DNA of 49,581 bases, taken from assembly GCA_031271975.1 (NCBI GenBank), contig JAISUR010000029.1, positions 1 through 49,581 of the forward strand, in the 5' to 3' direction. Below are positions 33,638-42,264 of the stretch, one piece after another. Position 1 is the stretch's first letter. Every line of letters begins with the position of its first letter. Source of the DNA: Propionibacteriaceae bacterium (lineage in GTDB: Bacteria; Actinomycetota; Actinomycetes; Propionibacteriales; Propionibacteriaceae). Both the position numbers and the translations under genes were made by a program. Below the pieces are notes generated by a model that was given only the letters and a program-made list of their open reading frames with translations, was not told where the DNA came from and ran no database searches.

Positions 33638-34171
33638 ATGCACAAGCTCTCAATTGCGCTCCTTTTGCCGCTGTTCGCCGCGTGTGCGGCGCAACCTGCG
33701 GCGGTGGATGCCACCGACGCCCAACGGCTGTCGGCTGTACAGGCGGATGCGGTGTTGGCAGGTAGCACGGTCGCCAACCAGGCCAGCGAGTCAAACGGCG
33801 GATTCGAGCGGTCCACGCTCACCGGGAAAGCCGACCTGGGCGCGGCCGACTCGGCGTTCGCGGCCGCCATTGACTTGGTGGACAAGCTGCAGGCGGACCA
33901 GTGGCAGATCGTCGCGGTGCAGTGCAAGGCGGAAGGCATCGACTTCTTGATGCTGAAGGAGTTCGGCGATTTCACGGCGGCGATGAGCGGCGGCAGCGAC
34001 GCTGTGAGTTGGCAATGGAACGTTTACGTGCCGTTCCACTCGGAGTCCGCCAACCCGTGGCAGCCAAACACGGTGGTTGACGCGGGGACCTGCCTGGACG
34101 CCGAGGATCCGGCAGCCGCCGCAGACAGTAGTGGGCAGCTTCCGGAGAACAACTTCGCGACTGCCGCCTAG
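33638..34171 (+). CDS. Putative lipoprotein of unknown function
   Basis: The 177-residue product starts with a short lipoprotein signal (MHKLSIALLLPLFAAC; C16 lipidated). The rest is a soluble domain rich in alanine and aspartate, with no family I can name. Segments such as IAVQCKAEGIDFLMLKEFG, read from about residue 89 on, suggest an alpha/beta fold. I chose the ATG at 33638 because a GGGGGA stretch precedes it and the signal begins there; the frame upstream crosses the tRNA gene. Its stop overlaps that of the convergent regulator inside an 18-bp palindrome. It may be regulated with nothing else: the neighbours run the other way. Confidence 0.75.
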   Translation: MHKLSIALLLPLFAACAAQPAAVDATDAQRLSAVQADAVLAGSTVANQASESNGGFERSTLTGKADLGAADSAFAAAIDLVDKLQADQWQIVAVQCKAEGIDFLMLKEFGDFTAAMSGGSDAVSWQWNVYVPFHSESANPWQPNTVVDAGTCLDAEDPAAAADSSGQLPENNFATAA

Positions 34172-34178
34172 GCGGCAG
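34161..34178. terminator. 18-bp palindrome holding two convergent stops
   Basis: CTGCCGCCTAGGCGGCAG is a perfect palindrome. Its central CTAG contains the stop codons of both convergent genes. With no loop it would fold poorly at the centre, but it could act as a weak bidirectional terminator. Confidence 0.45.
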
Positions 34179-34923
34179 AACCGTCCTCGGCGTTCAGCCA
34201 CGGCGCCTCGATGGGCACCTGTTCCAGGTGTTCGTCCACGGGCCCGAGGTGGCCTTCGCAATAATGGTCTGCCACTTGGGGGCAGATCTTGGTGAGCCGC
34301 TGGCCCGAACGCATCTCCTCCAGGGAGCCGTTGATCATCCCGGCGTGCAGTTGGCAGACGATACCGGGAAAGCGGCGCGCGGCCTGCATGAAGGGGCAGT
34401 TGTGCAGCACCAGCCGCGTCGGATCGTCTGCCTGCAATTCGGGGGCGAACCACAACGCGTCGAGTTTGTCCACCAGACGGCCCGCGATCTCAGATTCGTC
34501 GATCTCCTCAAAGGGCGCCAAGCGGGTAGTCAGATACCGGCCCCATTCTGCCCCGACGCGGTACATCCACTCACCGGACTCCGCTCCGGACTGCGCGATC
34601 GCCGTGGTGAGAATCTCGGCGAGCAGCCGGTAACCCTGGGCGCGTTCGTGAGTCTGGTTGGGCAAGGTGCCCAGATACCCCACTTTGGGGCGTCCGGGCG
34701 TCGCGCGGGATTGCGCCTCGCGGGTGGCGAGGCCGGCATCGACCAGCGATTCCAGATGGAAGCGGGCCGTGTTCACGTGGATTCCCACACGTTCGGCGAT
34801 CTGGTCGACGGTGAGCGGTTCGCGGGTGTCCCGAAGTATCTGAATGATGTGGGTGCGACGCCCACCGTGATCGCTGCGGCCGGTTGTGCCGTCAAAGACT
34901 GAGTGCTCGACCTTTGCTGCCAC
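34168..34923 (-). CDS. Helix-turn-helix regulator with four-cysteine sensor region
   Basis: The 251-residue protein has an N-terminal winged helix (HIIQILRDTREPLTVDQIAERVGIHVNTARFHLESLVDAGL) of the ArsR/SufR-like type. The C-terminal half has four cysteines, C176, C190, C214 and C222, with nearby H174 and H193, in the pattern C-x13-C-x23-C-x7-C. The NCPF and C.LH.GMI.G segments resemble SufR-like iron-sulfur regulators. It may therefore sense oxygen, nitric oxide or iron-sulfur status through a cluster; this is inference. It starts 30 bases after narK on the same strand, opposite the nrf operon, and GGAGG precedes its ATG. It is a good candidate to control narK and nrf. Confidence 0.78.
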   Translation of the reverse strand: MAAKVEHSVFDGTTGRSDHGGRRTHIIQILRDTREPLTVDQIAERVGIHVNTARFHLESLVDAGLATREAQSRATPGRPKVGYLGTLPNQTHERAQGYRLLAEILTTAIAQSGAESGEWMYRVGAEWGRYLTTRLAPFEEIDESEIAGRLVDKLDALWFAPELQADDPTRLVLHNCPFMQAARRFPGIVCQLHAGMINGSLEEMRSGQRLTKICPQVADHYCEGHLGPVDEHLEQVPIEAPWLNAEDGSAA

Positions 34924-34953
34924 AGTGCCTCCTCCTGGAAAACGATGTAAAAA

Positions 34954-36225
34954 CTATTGCACTGGTGAATACTCTTGCGCAAGTCCCTTTGTCACAAGAT
35001 CTTCGGTGTTTTTGTCTTTCCTAGCCATACGGTAGATGACGGCTCCCATCCAGGCTGTTGTCACGATGACCAGTGCGGTCATCGTGCCAAACGTGGAAAC
35101 CTGGATCCCCCAAGCTGTCCACTCGTCCAGGTACGCGAAAGCCAAGGGCAACACCACCGCGCCGAGCCCGCCGAGGCAACCCACCAGGCCGCCGACTGCG
35201 CCGACGTCGGCCGGATAGTAGGCCGCCACATGCTTGTAAACGGCGGCCTTTCCGACACCCATCCCCACACCCAGGGCCACCAAGGCGACCGTGAACCAGG
35301 CCAGGTCCAGCCCGAAGCACATCGCCGCGCTGGATATCGCCATGATCGCGAACGACGCCCACAGCACCCCGCGGGCGCCGAAACGGTCGGCGAGCCAGCC
35401 GCCCAGCGGACGCAGCAGGGAAGCCGGGAAGATGAACAGCGACGTGAGCAGCCCGGCCAACGCCAAAGGGACATCGAAAACGGCGGTATAGAACTTCGGC
35501 ATCCATCCCGACAAAGCCACGTAGGCGCCAAAAACCACCACGTAGTACAGGCTGAACCGCCAAACCCGCAATTCCCGCAGCGGCCGCAACATCTTGCGCA
35601 GCGGGATGCCGGCGCTGGGCTTGCGGTCCTCCCGCGGCGTGATCACCCAGACCGCCGCCGCGGCGGCCACCAATAGCAGGCTGTAGCACACCGGGACCAG
35701 TCGCCAGTTGTCCAAGCCGACTGCCGCCAGCCAGCCAACTGCGGGAATGGCGGCGAGCAGGCCGGGGGCGACGAGTTTGGTGACTGACGCGCCCACGTTT
35801 CCCGCTCCGAAGACGCCCAGGGCGAGCCCCTGCCGCCCGGGCGGGAACCACGCCGAGTTCCAGGCGGTGCCGATCGTGAACGAGTTCCCGGCCAGGCCGA
35901 TGCCGAAGGCGAACAGCAGCAGATACCAGAATCCGCGCCCGGCGTCGGCGTCGGCGAAGACCACGCCGAAGGTTGGGACGGCGGTGAGCAGCATCAGGCC
36001 GGCCATCGTCACCCGTCCGCCCCACCAATCCGCCATGATGCCGGTCAGCAGCCGCCACAGCGAGCCGTTGAGCGCGGGGACCGCGATCAGCCAGGCAATC
36101 TGTGTCGTCGTCAAGCCGAATTCGCGCGCGATCGGGTCTTGCAGGATTCCGAACTGCAGCCACACGGCGAACAGCAACGTGAACGCGAGTGTTGACATCG
36201 TCAGGACGCGGCCACTGCCAGCCAT
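34954..36225 (-). CDS. narK: NarK-type nitrate/nitrite transporter
   Basis: The 423-residue MFS protein has about twelve membrane segments. It shows the NarK pattern: LTTTQIAWLIAVPALNGSLWRLLTGIMADWWGGR after helix 1, then AWNSAWFPPGRQGLALGVFGAGNVGAS, the nitrate signature. I chose the ATG at 36225 because a perfect AAGGAGG lies five bases upstream; the frame continues farther up but those residues are not MFS-like. The transporter imports nitrate or exports nitrite. No nitrate reductase lies in the window, but the divergent nrf operon reduces nitrite to ammonium, so nitrite supply or removal is its likely role here. Confidence 0.92.
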   Translation of the reverse strand: MAGSGRVLTMSTLAFTLLFAVWLQFGILQDPIAREFGLTTTQIAWLIAVPALNGSLWRLLTGIMADWWGGRVTMAGLMLLTAVPTFGVVFADADAGRGFWYLLLFAFGIGLAGNSFTIGTAWNSAWFPPGRQGLALGVFGAGNVGASVTKLVAPGLLAAIPAVGWLAAVGLDNWRLVPVCYSLLLVAAAAAVWVITPREDRKPSAGIPLRKMLRPLRELRVWRFSLYYVVVFGAYVALSGWMPKFYTAVFDVPLALAGLLTSLFIFPASLLRPLGGWLADRFGARGVLWASFAIMAISSAAMCFGLDLAWFTVALVALGVGMGVGKAAVYKHVAAYYPADVGAVGGLVGCLGGLGAVVLPLAFAYLDEWTAWGIQVSTFGTMTALVIVTTAWMGAVIYRMARKDKNTEDLVTKGLAQEYSPVQ

Positions 36226-36349
36226 GGCATCCTCCTTGGGGGGCGCAGGCCGCCCGCGGTCGTTATGAGTTCGTGACCCACGGGCGTCATGGAAGTTCTT
36301 GTCAAAGAACCTGGGCGATGAGGGCTCCCGTCCAGGCTCTCTGGGAAGA

Positions 36350-36379
36350 ATTATTCCAAAGAAACTCGTTAATTGTCTA
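36350..36379 (-). promoter_or_regulatory. Promoter of narK
   Basis: On the minus strand TAGACA and AATAAT are separated by 18 bases, giving a sigma-70-like promoter. The transcript would have a leader of about 115 bases that includes the GTTCTT/AAGAAC inverted repeat. Confidence 0.6.
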
Positions 36380-36465
36380 GCCGGTATTTTTTTCAAAAAT
36401 ATTGCCTCTCCAACATGCCTAGTCAGAGGGCAGTTCGGCCTTTTTGACGAAACGCTGTGAAATTC

Positions 36466-36495
36466 TTGACTCATTCCATTTTCCGTGATTACTAT
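36466..36495 (+). promoter_or_regulatory. Promoter of the nrf operon
   Basis: TTGACT and TACTAT are separated by 18 bases, a good sigma-70-like promoter, with a leader of about 25 bases before the nrfH ATG and the ribosome binding site AAAGGA in it. Confidence 0.65.
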
Positions 36496-36526
36496 TTCGC
36501 GCAGATGAGCCCGAAAGGACGACTGA

Positions 36527-37009
36527 ATGGCTGCCGAGTCCCAGGCCACCGGCCAAAAGCTGCGTAGCGTGCTGCGCGTGGTAGCCGCCGTGCTGTTCGG
36601 ATGTGTGCTTGGAACGGCCGGCTTCGCCGTCAGCTATGCGGAAGTGCCTTCCTATTTCGGGGAGGACCCGGAAACCTGCGCCAACTGCCACGTGATGAAC
36701 GACCAGTACTCGTCTTGGGCGAAGGGCCCGCACGCCTCATTCGCCACCTGCAACGACTGTCATCTGCCACACGACGACATCATCGAGAAGTATTGGACGA
36801 AGGCCGAAGATGGCCTCGTCCACGGCGCGAAGTTCACCTTTGGCGACTATCCGCAGAACATTGTCATCCGCGACAAGAACCTGGAAATCGCCAACGCCGC
36901 CTGCCTCTACTGCCACAAAGACATCACCGACGAACTCAGATACACCATGGGTGTCGACGACCAGGAGAATGTCTCCTGCGTGCGTTGCCACTCCGGTGTC
37001 GGACACTAG
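36527..37009 (+). CDS. nrfH: NrfH, membrane tetraheme quinol dehydrogenase
   Basis: The 160-residue protein has one N-terminal membrane helix (about 15-37) and four CxxCH heme sites at 51-55, 75-79, 126-130 and 151-155. The first is CANCHVM, in which the methionine may be a heme ligand as in Desulfovibrio NrfH. It takes electrons from menaquinol and passes them to NrfA. AAAGGA precedes the ATG. nrfA follows nine bases later. Being a NapC/NrfH family member of minimal size, it fits nitrite reductase rather than TMAO or nitrate systems. Confidence 0.95.
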   Translation: MAAESQATGQKLRSVLRVVAAVLFGCVLGTAGFAVSYAEVPSYFGEDPETCANCHVMNDQYSSWAKGPHASFATCNDCHLPHDDIIEKYWTKAEDGLVHGAKFTFGDYPQNIVIRDKNLEIANAACLYCHKDITDELRYTMGVDDQENVSCVRCHSGVGH

Positions 37010-37018
37010 GAGCCTGAC

Positions 37019-38485
37019 ATGACCGAATCCGCCGAAGCCAAGCCCCGCCGCAGCCGCGTCTGGGTGCTGTTGGCTGTGATCGTCGTTTCCGCCGCCGCCT
37101 CCGCGGCGATCACGGCGCTGGTCGCCAACATCGCCGACCGCAAGGTGGAAGGCAAATCGACCTACACGCAGGTGGTCGCGCTCACCAACACCACCTATGA
37201 TCCGGCAGTTTGGGGGCAGAACTTCCCCGTCCAGTACGAGGCGTACAAGAAGACGGCCGAGTTTACGCCGACGGCCCATTCGACTGAACTGGTACCGGTG
37301 ACTGAGGCCCGCTTCGAAAACGATCCGGAGACCCGCACCGAAACGACGGCATCCAAAATCCAGGCAGATCCCAGGCTGGTGACGATGTGGAGCGGCTACG
37401 CCTTCGCCATCGACTACCGGCACCTGCGCGGCCATGAGTACATGTTGCTGGACCAGCAGATGACGCTGCGTGTGCTGCAGAAGGACCAGCCGGGCGCCTG
37501 CCTCAACTGCCACGCGTCCATCCCCGAAGTGGTCGCCACCCTCGGCAACGGCGATGACGCCGCCGGCTGGGCAACCATGAACAAGACCCCGTATAAGGAG
37601 GTCACCACGCTGGCCACCCACCCGATCACCTGCATCGACTGCCACGATGCTGAGACGATGGAGTTGCGGATCACCCGTCCGGCCCTCATCGAAGGCCTGA
37701 AGGCGCTGAAGGCCAGTGAAGGCATCGCCGACTACGACGTGAACCGGGACGCCACCAACGAGGAGATGCGCACGTACGTCTGCGCCCAGTGCCACGTCGA
37801 GTACTACTTCGCCGGGGACGGCAAGACCCTCACTTTCCCATGGGCCAAGGGCACTGACATCGACGATGTCTGGGATTACTACACGGAAATCGGCTTCACC
37901 GACTTCACCCACAAGGTCACCGAAGCCGGCGTCGTCAAGGCCCAACATCCCGAGTTCGAAGCTTGGTCGGCAGGCGTGCACGCCGCCAACGGCGTGAGCT
38001 GCGCCGACTGCCACATGAGCTACCAGCGGGTCGGGGCGCAGAAGGTCTCCAACCACGACGTCGCCTCGCCCATGGCAGACGTGAATGCCAGTTGCGGCAC
38101 CTGCCACACCGCTTCCGAGCAGGTCATCAAAGACCGCGTGACCACCATCCAGAACCGGTTCATCGAGTCGCGCGACCGGGCGCTGGATTCGCTCACCCAG
38201 TTGATCGCCGCCATCGAGAAGGCGAAGTCTGACGGCACGCCGGCCGACCGGATCGCCGCCGCCCAGGCGTATCAGAACAAGGCCAGCTTCTACATCGACT
38301 ACGCCTACTCGGAGAACTCCTTCGGGTTCCACGCTCCGGACTATTTCCAGCGGATCATCACCGAGTCGTTGGACGCCTCCCGCAAGGGCCAGTTGGCGCT
38401 GCTCGGCGTTTCCGAAGCCGACATGGCTCCCTCGGACGTGGCCCAAGCCAACACCGCGGCGATCTTGGAATCAGGACTGAAGTAG
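37019..38485 (+). CDS. nrfA: Cytochrome c nitrite reductase, pentaheme
   Basis: The 488-residue NrfA reduces nitrite to ammonium with six electrons outside the membrane. Residues 12-38 form a signal or anchor helix. Five heme sites are visible: C161-LN-CH, C205-ID-CH, C255-AQ-CHVEYYF, C328-AD-CHM and C359-GT-CH. The catalytic heme, normally CxxCK in the enteric enzyme, is CxxCH here, a variant known from other NrfA lineages. The CHVEYYF segment and the later Q and H region match the family. It is coupled to nrfH and followed directly, with no gap, by the TPR gene. Confidence 0.95.
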   Translation: MTESAEAKPRRSRVWVLLAVIVVSAAASAAITALVANIADRKVEGKSTYTQVVALTNTTYDPAVWGQNFPVQYEAYKKTAEFTPTAHSTELVPVTEARFENDPETRTETTASKIQADPRLVTMWSGYAFAIDYRHLRGHEYMLLDQQMTLRVLQKDQPGACLNCHASIPEVVATLGNGDDAAGWATMNKTPYKEVTTLATHPITCIDCHDAETMELRITRPALIEGLKALKASEGIADYDVNRDATNEEMRTYVCAQCHVEYYFAGDGKTLTFPWAKGTDIDDVWDYYTEIGFTDFTHKVTEAGVVKAQHPEFEAWSAGVHAANGVSCADCHMSYQRVGAQKVSNHDVASPMADVNASCGTCHTASEQVIKDRVTTIQNRFIESRDRALDSLTQLIAAIEKAKSDGTPADRIAAAQAYQNKASFYIDYAYSENSFGFHAPDYFQRIITESLDASRKGQLALLGVSEADMAPSDVAQANTAAILESGLK

Positions 38486-39109
38486 GTGCAGACCACGCGA
38501 CCAGATGCCGATGAGTTTGCCGACGAAGAAGTCACAGACCTCGATCCAGAGGGCGATGACGACATCGTCGGCAACCGTCGCGCTGCCGCCAAGACTGCCC
38601 AGCCCAAGATTCAGCGCGTAGGCTACGCCGCTTGGGAGAAGGCGCTGATGGTGGTCGCGGTCATCATCGGCATTGGCATCGGCGTTTGGTTTGCCGGACG
38701 GCCCGCCCAACTTGAGGCAACGCAGTCCCCGGCCCTGGGTGAAGCCACTGCCACGGCTGATCCGAGCGTCCGCATAGCCGAACTGGAAGCTGTGTTGGCG
38801 GCCGATCCAGACGATGTTGCCGCCCACCTGGAACTGGGCGTGCTCGCTTTCGACTCCGGCGACTACGACACCGCTCGCGACCAGTGGTTGCGGGTCACCC
38901 AAGTGGATCCCAACGAGGTCCAGGCTTGGTACAACCTCGGCTTCGCCTACCTGTCGGCTTCACCGTCGGACATGGCGAAGGCGCGCGAAGCCTGGGACAA
39001 GGTGATCGAAATCGACCCCAATTCGGAGCTTGCCCAGACGATCCAGACGCATTTGAGCGGCCTGACCGGAACCGCTGCACCTTCTGCCACACCCACTCCA
39101 GGGGGTTGA
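38486..39109 (+). CDS. Membrane-anchored TPR protein (CcmH/NrfG-like)
   Basis: The 207-residue protein has an acidic N-terminus, a membrane helix at about 55-70 (ALMVVAVIIGIGIGVWFAG) and two tetratricopeptide repeats outside (AAHLELGVLAFDSGDYDTARDQWLRVTQVDPNEVQAWYNLGFAYL and the following repeat). It resembles NrfG/CycH proteins that help attach heme to NrfA. The proline- and threonine-rich C-terminus is short. The GTG start directly follows the nrfA stop. Position in the operon supports a role in maturing or docking the cytochromes; this is inference. Confidence 0.8.
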   Translation: MQTTRPDADEFADEEVTDLDPEGDDDIVGNRRAAAKTAQPKIQRVGYAAWEKALMVVAVIIGIGIGVWFAGRPAQLEATQSPALGEATATADPSVRIAELEAVLAADPDDVAAHLELGVLAFDSGDYDTARDQWLRVTQVDPNEVQAWYNLGFAYLSASPSDMAKAREAWDKVIEIDPNSELAQTIQTHLSGLTGTAAPSATPTPGG

Positions 39110-39110
39110 C

Positions 39111-39836
39111 ATGGAGCTGACGTTGCCGCTGGTGCTGCTGGCTGGTGTGGTTTCGTTCGCCTCACCGTGTTTTCTGCCAGTGGTCCCCGTTTTCGCGAGC
39201 TACTTGGGCGGACAGACGGCCGCGGTCCCCAGTTCTTCCGGTCCCACGCCACCCAGGGCCCGGGCGCTGCGGGGCGCCCTGCACGCGAGTGTCTTCACCG
39301 CCGCTTTCACCACGGTCTTCGTGGCGCTGTGGGCAGCCGTCGCCTTCATCGGCTGGGCGGTTGGCGACTACCGCCCTTGGTTGCGCATAGCCGGCGGGGC
39401 CATCTTGGTGGTGCTCGGCCTGCAACTCACTGGGCTGCTGCGGATTGGCCTTCTCGACCGGATGTTAAGACCCGCCTACACTCCCGACGGCTCCGCCCCT
39501 CCGACGCTGCGGCGCTCTGTGCTGCTGGGATTGGCATTCGGAGCGGGATGGACGCCCTGCATCGGACCGGTGTTGGGCGGGGTTCTCGGCCTGGCCACCA
39601 ACGCCAGCTCGGTCGGCGGCGGTGTGGGCCTGCTGCTGGTCTACTCGCTGGGTTTCGGGCTGCCGTTCGTGCTGGTCTGCGCCGGGATCAGTTCGGTTGC
39701 CGCCCGGCTCTCGTGGTTTGCGCGGCACCAGCGCCAGGTGAACTGTGTCGCCGGGGCCCTGTTGATCCTGGTCGGCTTCTTGATGATCGCCGATCTGCTG
39801 TCGCGTTTGTCGTCGCTGTTCGCCGTGGCTTTGTGA
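39111..39836 (+). CDS. ccdA: CcdA-type thiol-disulfide transporter
   Basis: The 241-residue protein has six membrane segments and the CcdA/DsbD core pattern, with two redox cysteines: C20 in FASPCFLPVVPVF and C150 in GAGWTPCIGPVLGG. It carries reducing power across the membrane, needed to keep apocytochrome CxxCH thiols reduced. The partner on the outside is probably the thioredoxin-like protein at the end of this operon. One base separates its ATG from the TPR gene's stop. Confidence 0.93.
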   Translation: MELTLPLVLLAGVVSFASPCFLPVVPVFASYLGGQTAAVPSSSGPTPPRARALRGALHASVFTAAFTTVFVALWAAVAFIGWAVGDYRPWLRIAGGAILVVLGLQLTGLLRIGLLDRMLRPAYTPDGSAPPTLRRSVLLGLAFGAGWTPCIGPVLGGVLGLATNASSVGGGVGLLLVYSLGFGLPFVLVCAGISSVAARLSWFARHQRQVNCVAGALLILVGFLMIADLLSRLSSLFAVAL

Positions 39837-39846
39837 AGGGAATGAA

Positions 39847-41262
39847 ATGACGCAACTTGCCGAAGCTCCCCCCGACGCTGGGGATCAGGGCGCCGAAGAG
39901 CCGGGTGGCCTCGAAATCTGGCGCCGGCTTTACGCGCTGACTTATTCCAAGACCATCGGGCTCATCGTGATCTTGGCCATGGCCGTGCTGGTGTTGGCCG
40001 GCGCCGTCATCGGCCAGGCGTCGGCGGGCACCTATGACGATCCCGAGACAGCCGCGGCGTTCCTCGTCCAGGCCCAAGCGAAGTACGGCGGCTGGGCTGT
40101 TGTCATGGACTGGCTGGGCCTGTTCCACGTATTCACCTCACCGGTGTTCCTCGTGGTCGTCGGGGCGTTGGCCCTGAGCATCGTCGGCTGCACCACACAC
40201 CGCATCCCGCAGCTTTGGCGGGCCTGGAAGCATCCCAAGACCCGGGCCACCGACCGCTTTTTCACCCAAGCCCGCTACCACGGCCAAGTCGCCGCCAGCC
40301 TGAGCGACGAACAGAGCCTCGCGGTGGCGCAGGAGAAGCTGCGGGCCGGCCGCTGGCGCGTGATCGCCAACTCCGACGGGCAGTCGCTCTACGCCGACCG
40401 TTTCGCCTGGGGCGGTTTCGGCACGGTCGTCGCCCACCTGAGCTTCATCGTCATCTTGGCCGCTTTCGCGGTCAGCTCGCTGACCAGCTACGAGGAACTG
40501 CTTTACCTGCCCGCCGGAGGAGACGCCGTCGAAGTGGGCCACGACACCGGCTACACCGCTGCCGCCACCACCTTTCAGGCCACCTATGACGATGATGGGC
40601 GCCCCCTGGACTACGTGTCCCATGTCGTCGTGCGCGCCGGGGCTGAAATCGTCGGCGAGCAGGACGTGCGGGTGAACGAGCCGCTGAGCGTGGGTGGGAT
40701 TCGCTTCCACCAGACCACTTACGGCATCGCCGCAGACGTCCGTGCCGAGCAGGGTGGGCAGGTGCTTTTCTCCGGGTCGGTGCCGTTGCGCTGGCGCACA
40801 ACCGACCAGACCCTGTCGGTGGGCGAGTTCCGCCTGGAAAGCCTCGGGTTGACAGTGCAGGTGATGACGGCGGCTTCTGGCGTGACAGATTCCGAGCTCG
40901 CCGCCGGGCAGGCGTATTTCCAGATCTACGCGGACGGGAATACGGAGCCCATGACTTCCGGCGTCGCCGAGCAGGGCGCGGATCTGGCGTTGGGCGACTT
41001 GACGCTGGTGTTCGAGCGCGAACGGGAATACACCGGCATCAACGTGCGCAGCGACCCGGGCGCGATCTGGATGTGGCTCGGGTCGATCCTGCTGGTGGCG
41101 GGAATGATGATCACCTTCGGCTGCCGCCAACGCCGCGTCTGGGCGCGTTGGCACGACGGCTCGTTGCAGCTTGCCTCCGCTGACAAGGAGGATTCCGGTT
41201 TCCGGCGGCAGTTCGAGGAACTGCTCGCGCAGGCCCAAACCTGGTTTGGAAAGGACAAATGA
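39847..41262 (+). CDS. resB: ResB/Ccs1 cytochrome c biogenesis protein
   Basis: The 471-residue ResB protein has membrane segments near 40-60, 95-110 and 190-210 and one close to the end (IWMWLGSILLVAGMMITF), with a large extracytoplasmic domain between. Typical segments include GGFGTVVAHLSFIVILAAF and PLSVGGIRFHQTTYGI. With CcsA it forms the System II heme lyase. The end overlaps ccsA by four bases. The RBS (GAAGGGAATGA) precedes the ATG. Confidence 0.93.
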   Translation: MTQLAEAPPDAGDQGAEEPGGLEIWRRLYALTYSKTIGLIVILAMAVLVLAGAVIGQASAGTYDDPETAAAFLVQAQAKYGGWAVVMDWLGLFHVFTSPVFLVVVGALALSIVGCTTHRIPQLWRAWKHPKTRATDRFFTQARYHGQVAASLSDEQSLAVAQEKLRAGRWRVIANSDGQSLYADRFAWGGFGTVVAHLSFIVILAAFAVSSLTSYEELLYLPAGGDAVEVGHDTGYTAAATTFQATYDDDGRPLDYVSHVVVRAGAEIVGEQDVRVNEPLSVGGIRFHQTTYGIAADVRAEQGGQVLFSGSVPLRWRTTDQTLSVGEFRLESLGLTVQVMTAASGVTDSELAAGQAYFQIYADGNTEPMTSGVAEQGADLALGDLTLVFEREREYTGINVRSDPGAIWMWLGSILLVAGMMITFGCRQRRVWARWHDGSLQLASADKEDSGFRRQFEELLAQAQTWFGKDK

Positions 41263-42260
41263 TGGATCCGATGCGAATCGCGGAATACCTGCTCACCGCA
41301 GCGCTGGTGTTTGTGGCATTGGCGCTGATCTGCCAGATGCTGCTGCTCACCGCCAAGAAGCGCCGGGCGGCGCCCGCCAAGAAGAAAGTCCTGGTGGCTG
41401 CCGGAGCGGGGGAGTTGGAGGATGAGCTTGCCGTCGACGTAGCCGGGCCCGAGGCCGAACTTGACTCGGACAACATCGAGCTTGCGTCCGAAACCGTGGC
41501 TGCCGAGGGCGAAACCGCGCCGGCGGTCTTAGCAGAGCCCAAAGGGAACGGCGTCTCGCTGACCAGATGGGCCCTGATCTTCGCCGTCATCGCCTTCGCC
41601 TTGCTTACTGGCTACCTCGGGGTGCGGATGGCCATTTCCGGACACGGACCGTTCTCCAACCAGCACGAGTTCGCGGTGGCTTTCACCTGGGGCATCATGC
41701 TAGCTTTCCTGATCGCAGAATGGCGTTTCCGGATCCGGATCATCGCTGTCGTGGTGCTGCCCGTGGCCGCCTGCCTGCTCATTTACGCCATGAACCTGGA
41801 CACCACAGTCGCCCCGCTGGTTCCCGCCCTGCAGAATTCCGTGCTGCTCACGTTGCATGTCGGCTTCGCCATCCTCAGCTACGGCGCCGCGTGCGTTTCG
41901 TGCGGCGCGGCGGTGCTGTACCTGCTGCGGCCCAGAATGACAGTGTTGCGGCGGATCTCGGAAGACCGGCTCGACGAGATCGGCTACAAGGGCGCCGTCG
42001 TGGCGTTCCCGCTGATGACGATCATGATCGTGCTCGGTGCGCTGTGGGCAGACACGGCTTGGGGACGCTACTGGGGCTGGGATCCGAAGGAGACGGCCGC
42101 GCTGGTCACCTGGCTGGTTTACGGCGCTTTCCTGCATGCCCGCGTGGTGCGGGGCTGGCGGGGCAAGAAGGCCGCTTGGTTGCTGATCGTTGGCTTCGCC
42201 GCCGTCCTGTTCGCCTACTTCGGCAATCATTTCTTCGGCGGCTTGCACTCGTACGGATAA
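41259..42260 (+). CDS. ccsA: CcsA/ResC heme-handling protein
   Basis: The 333-residue protein has eight membrane segments and the tryptophan-rich WWD motif in AWGRYWGWDPKETAALVTWLVYGAFLHARV, which binds heme during export. With ResB it moves heme to the outer face and attaches it to CxxCH cysteines. An acidic, low-complexity linker (about 45-100) separates the first helix from the rest, longer than usual. The ATG at 41259 overlaps the resB stop; the ATG three bases later is equally possible. Confidence 0.94.
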   Translation: MMDPMRIAEYLLTAALVFVALALICQMLLLTAKKRRAAPAKKKVLVAAGAGELEDELAVDVAGPEAELDSDNIELASETVAAEGETAPAVLAEPKGNGVSLTRWALIFAVIAFALLTGYLGVRMAISGHGPFSNQHEFAVAFTWGIMLAFLIAEWRFRIRIIAVVVLPVAACLLIYAMNLDTTVAPLVPALQNSVLLTLHVGFAILSYGAACVSCGAAVLYLLRPRMTVLRRISEDRLDEIGYKGAVVAFPLMTIMIVLGALWADTAWGRYWGWDPKETAALVTWLVYGAFLHARVVRGWRGKKAAWLLIVGFAAVLFAYFGNHFFGGLHSYG

Positions 42261-42264
42261 CGCC

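Larger units (their letters stand above)
36226..36526. promoter_or_regulatory. Divergent narK-nrfH promoter region
   Basis: This 301-base gap is AT-rich and holds both promoters. It also holds GTTCTT-GTCA-AAGAAC (36295-36310), an inverted repeat in the narK leader, and a TATTTTT...AAAAATA inverted repeat near 36385-36401, between the two promoters. These are possible binding sites for a redox or nitrosative-stress regulator, but no match to FNR or HcpR consensus is exact. Confidence 0.6.

Noticed and set aside
36226-36549. N-terminal extension of narK
   Set aside because: The frame stays open for over 100 codons but is not MFS-like. It passes through both promoters, and a perfect ribosome binding site precedes the ATG at 36225.
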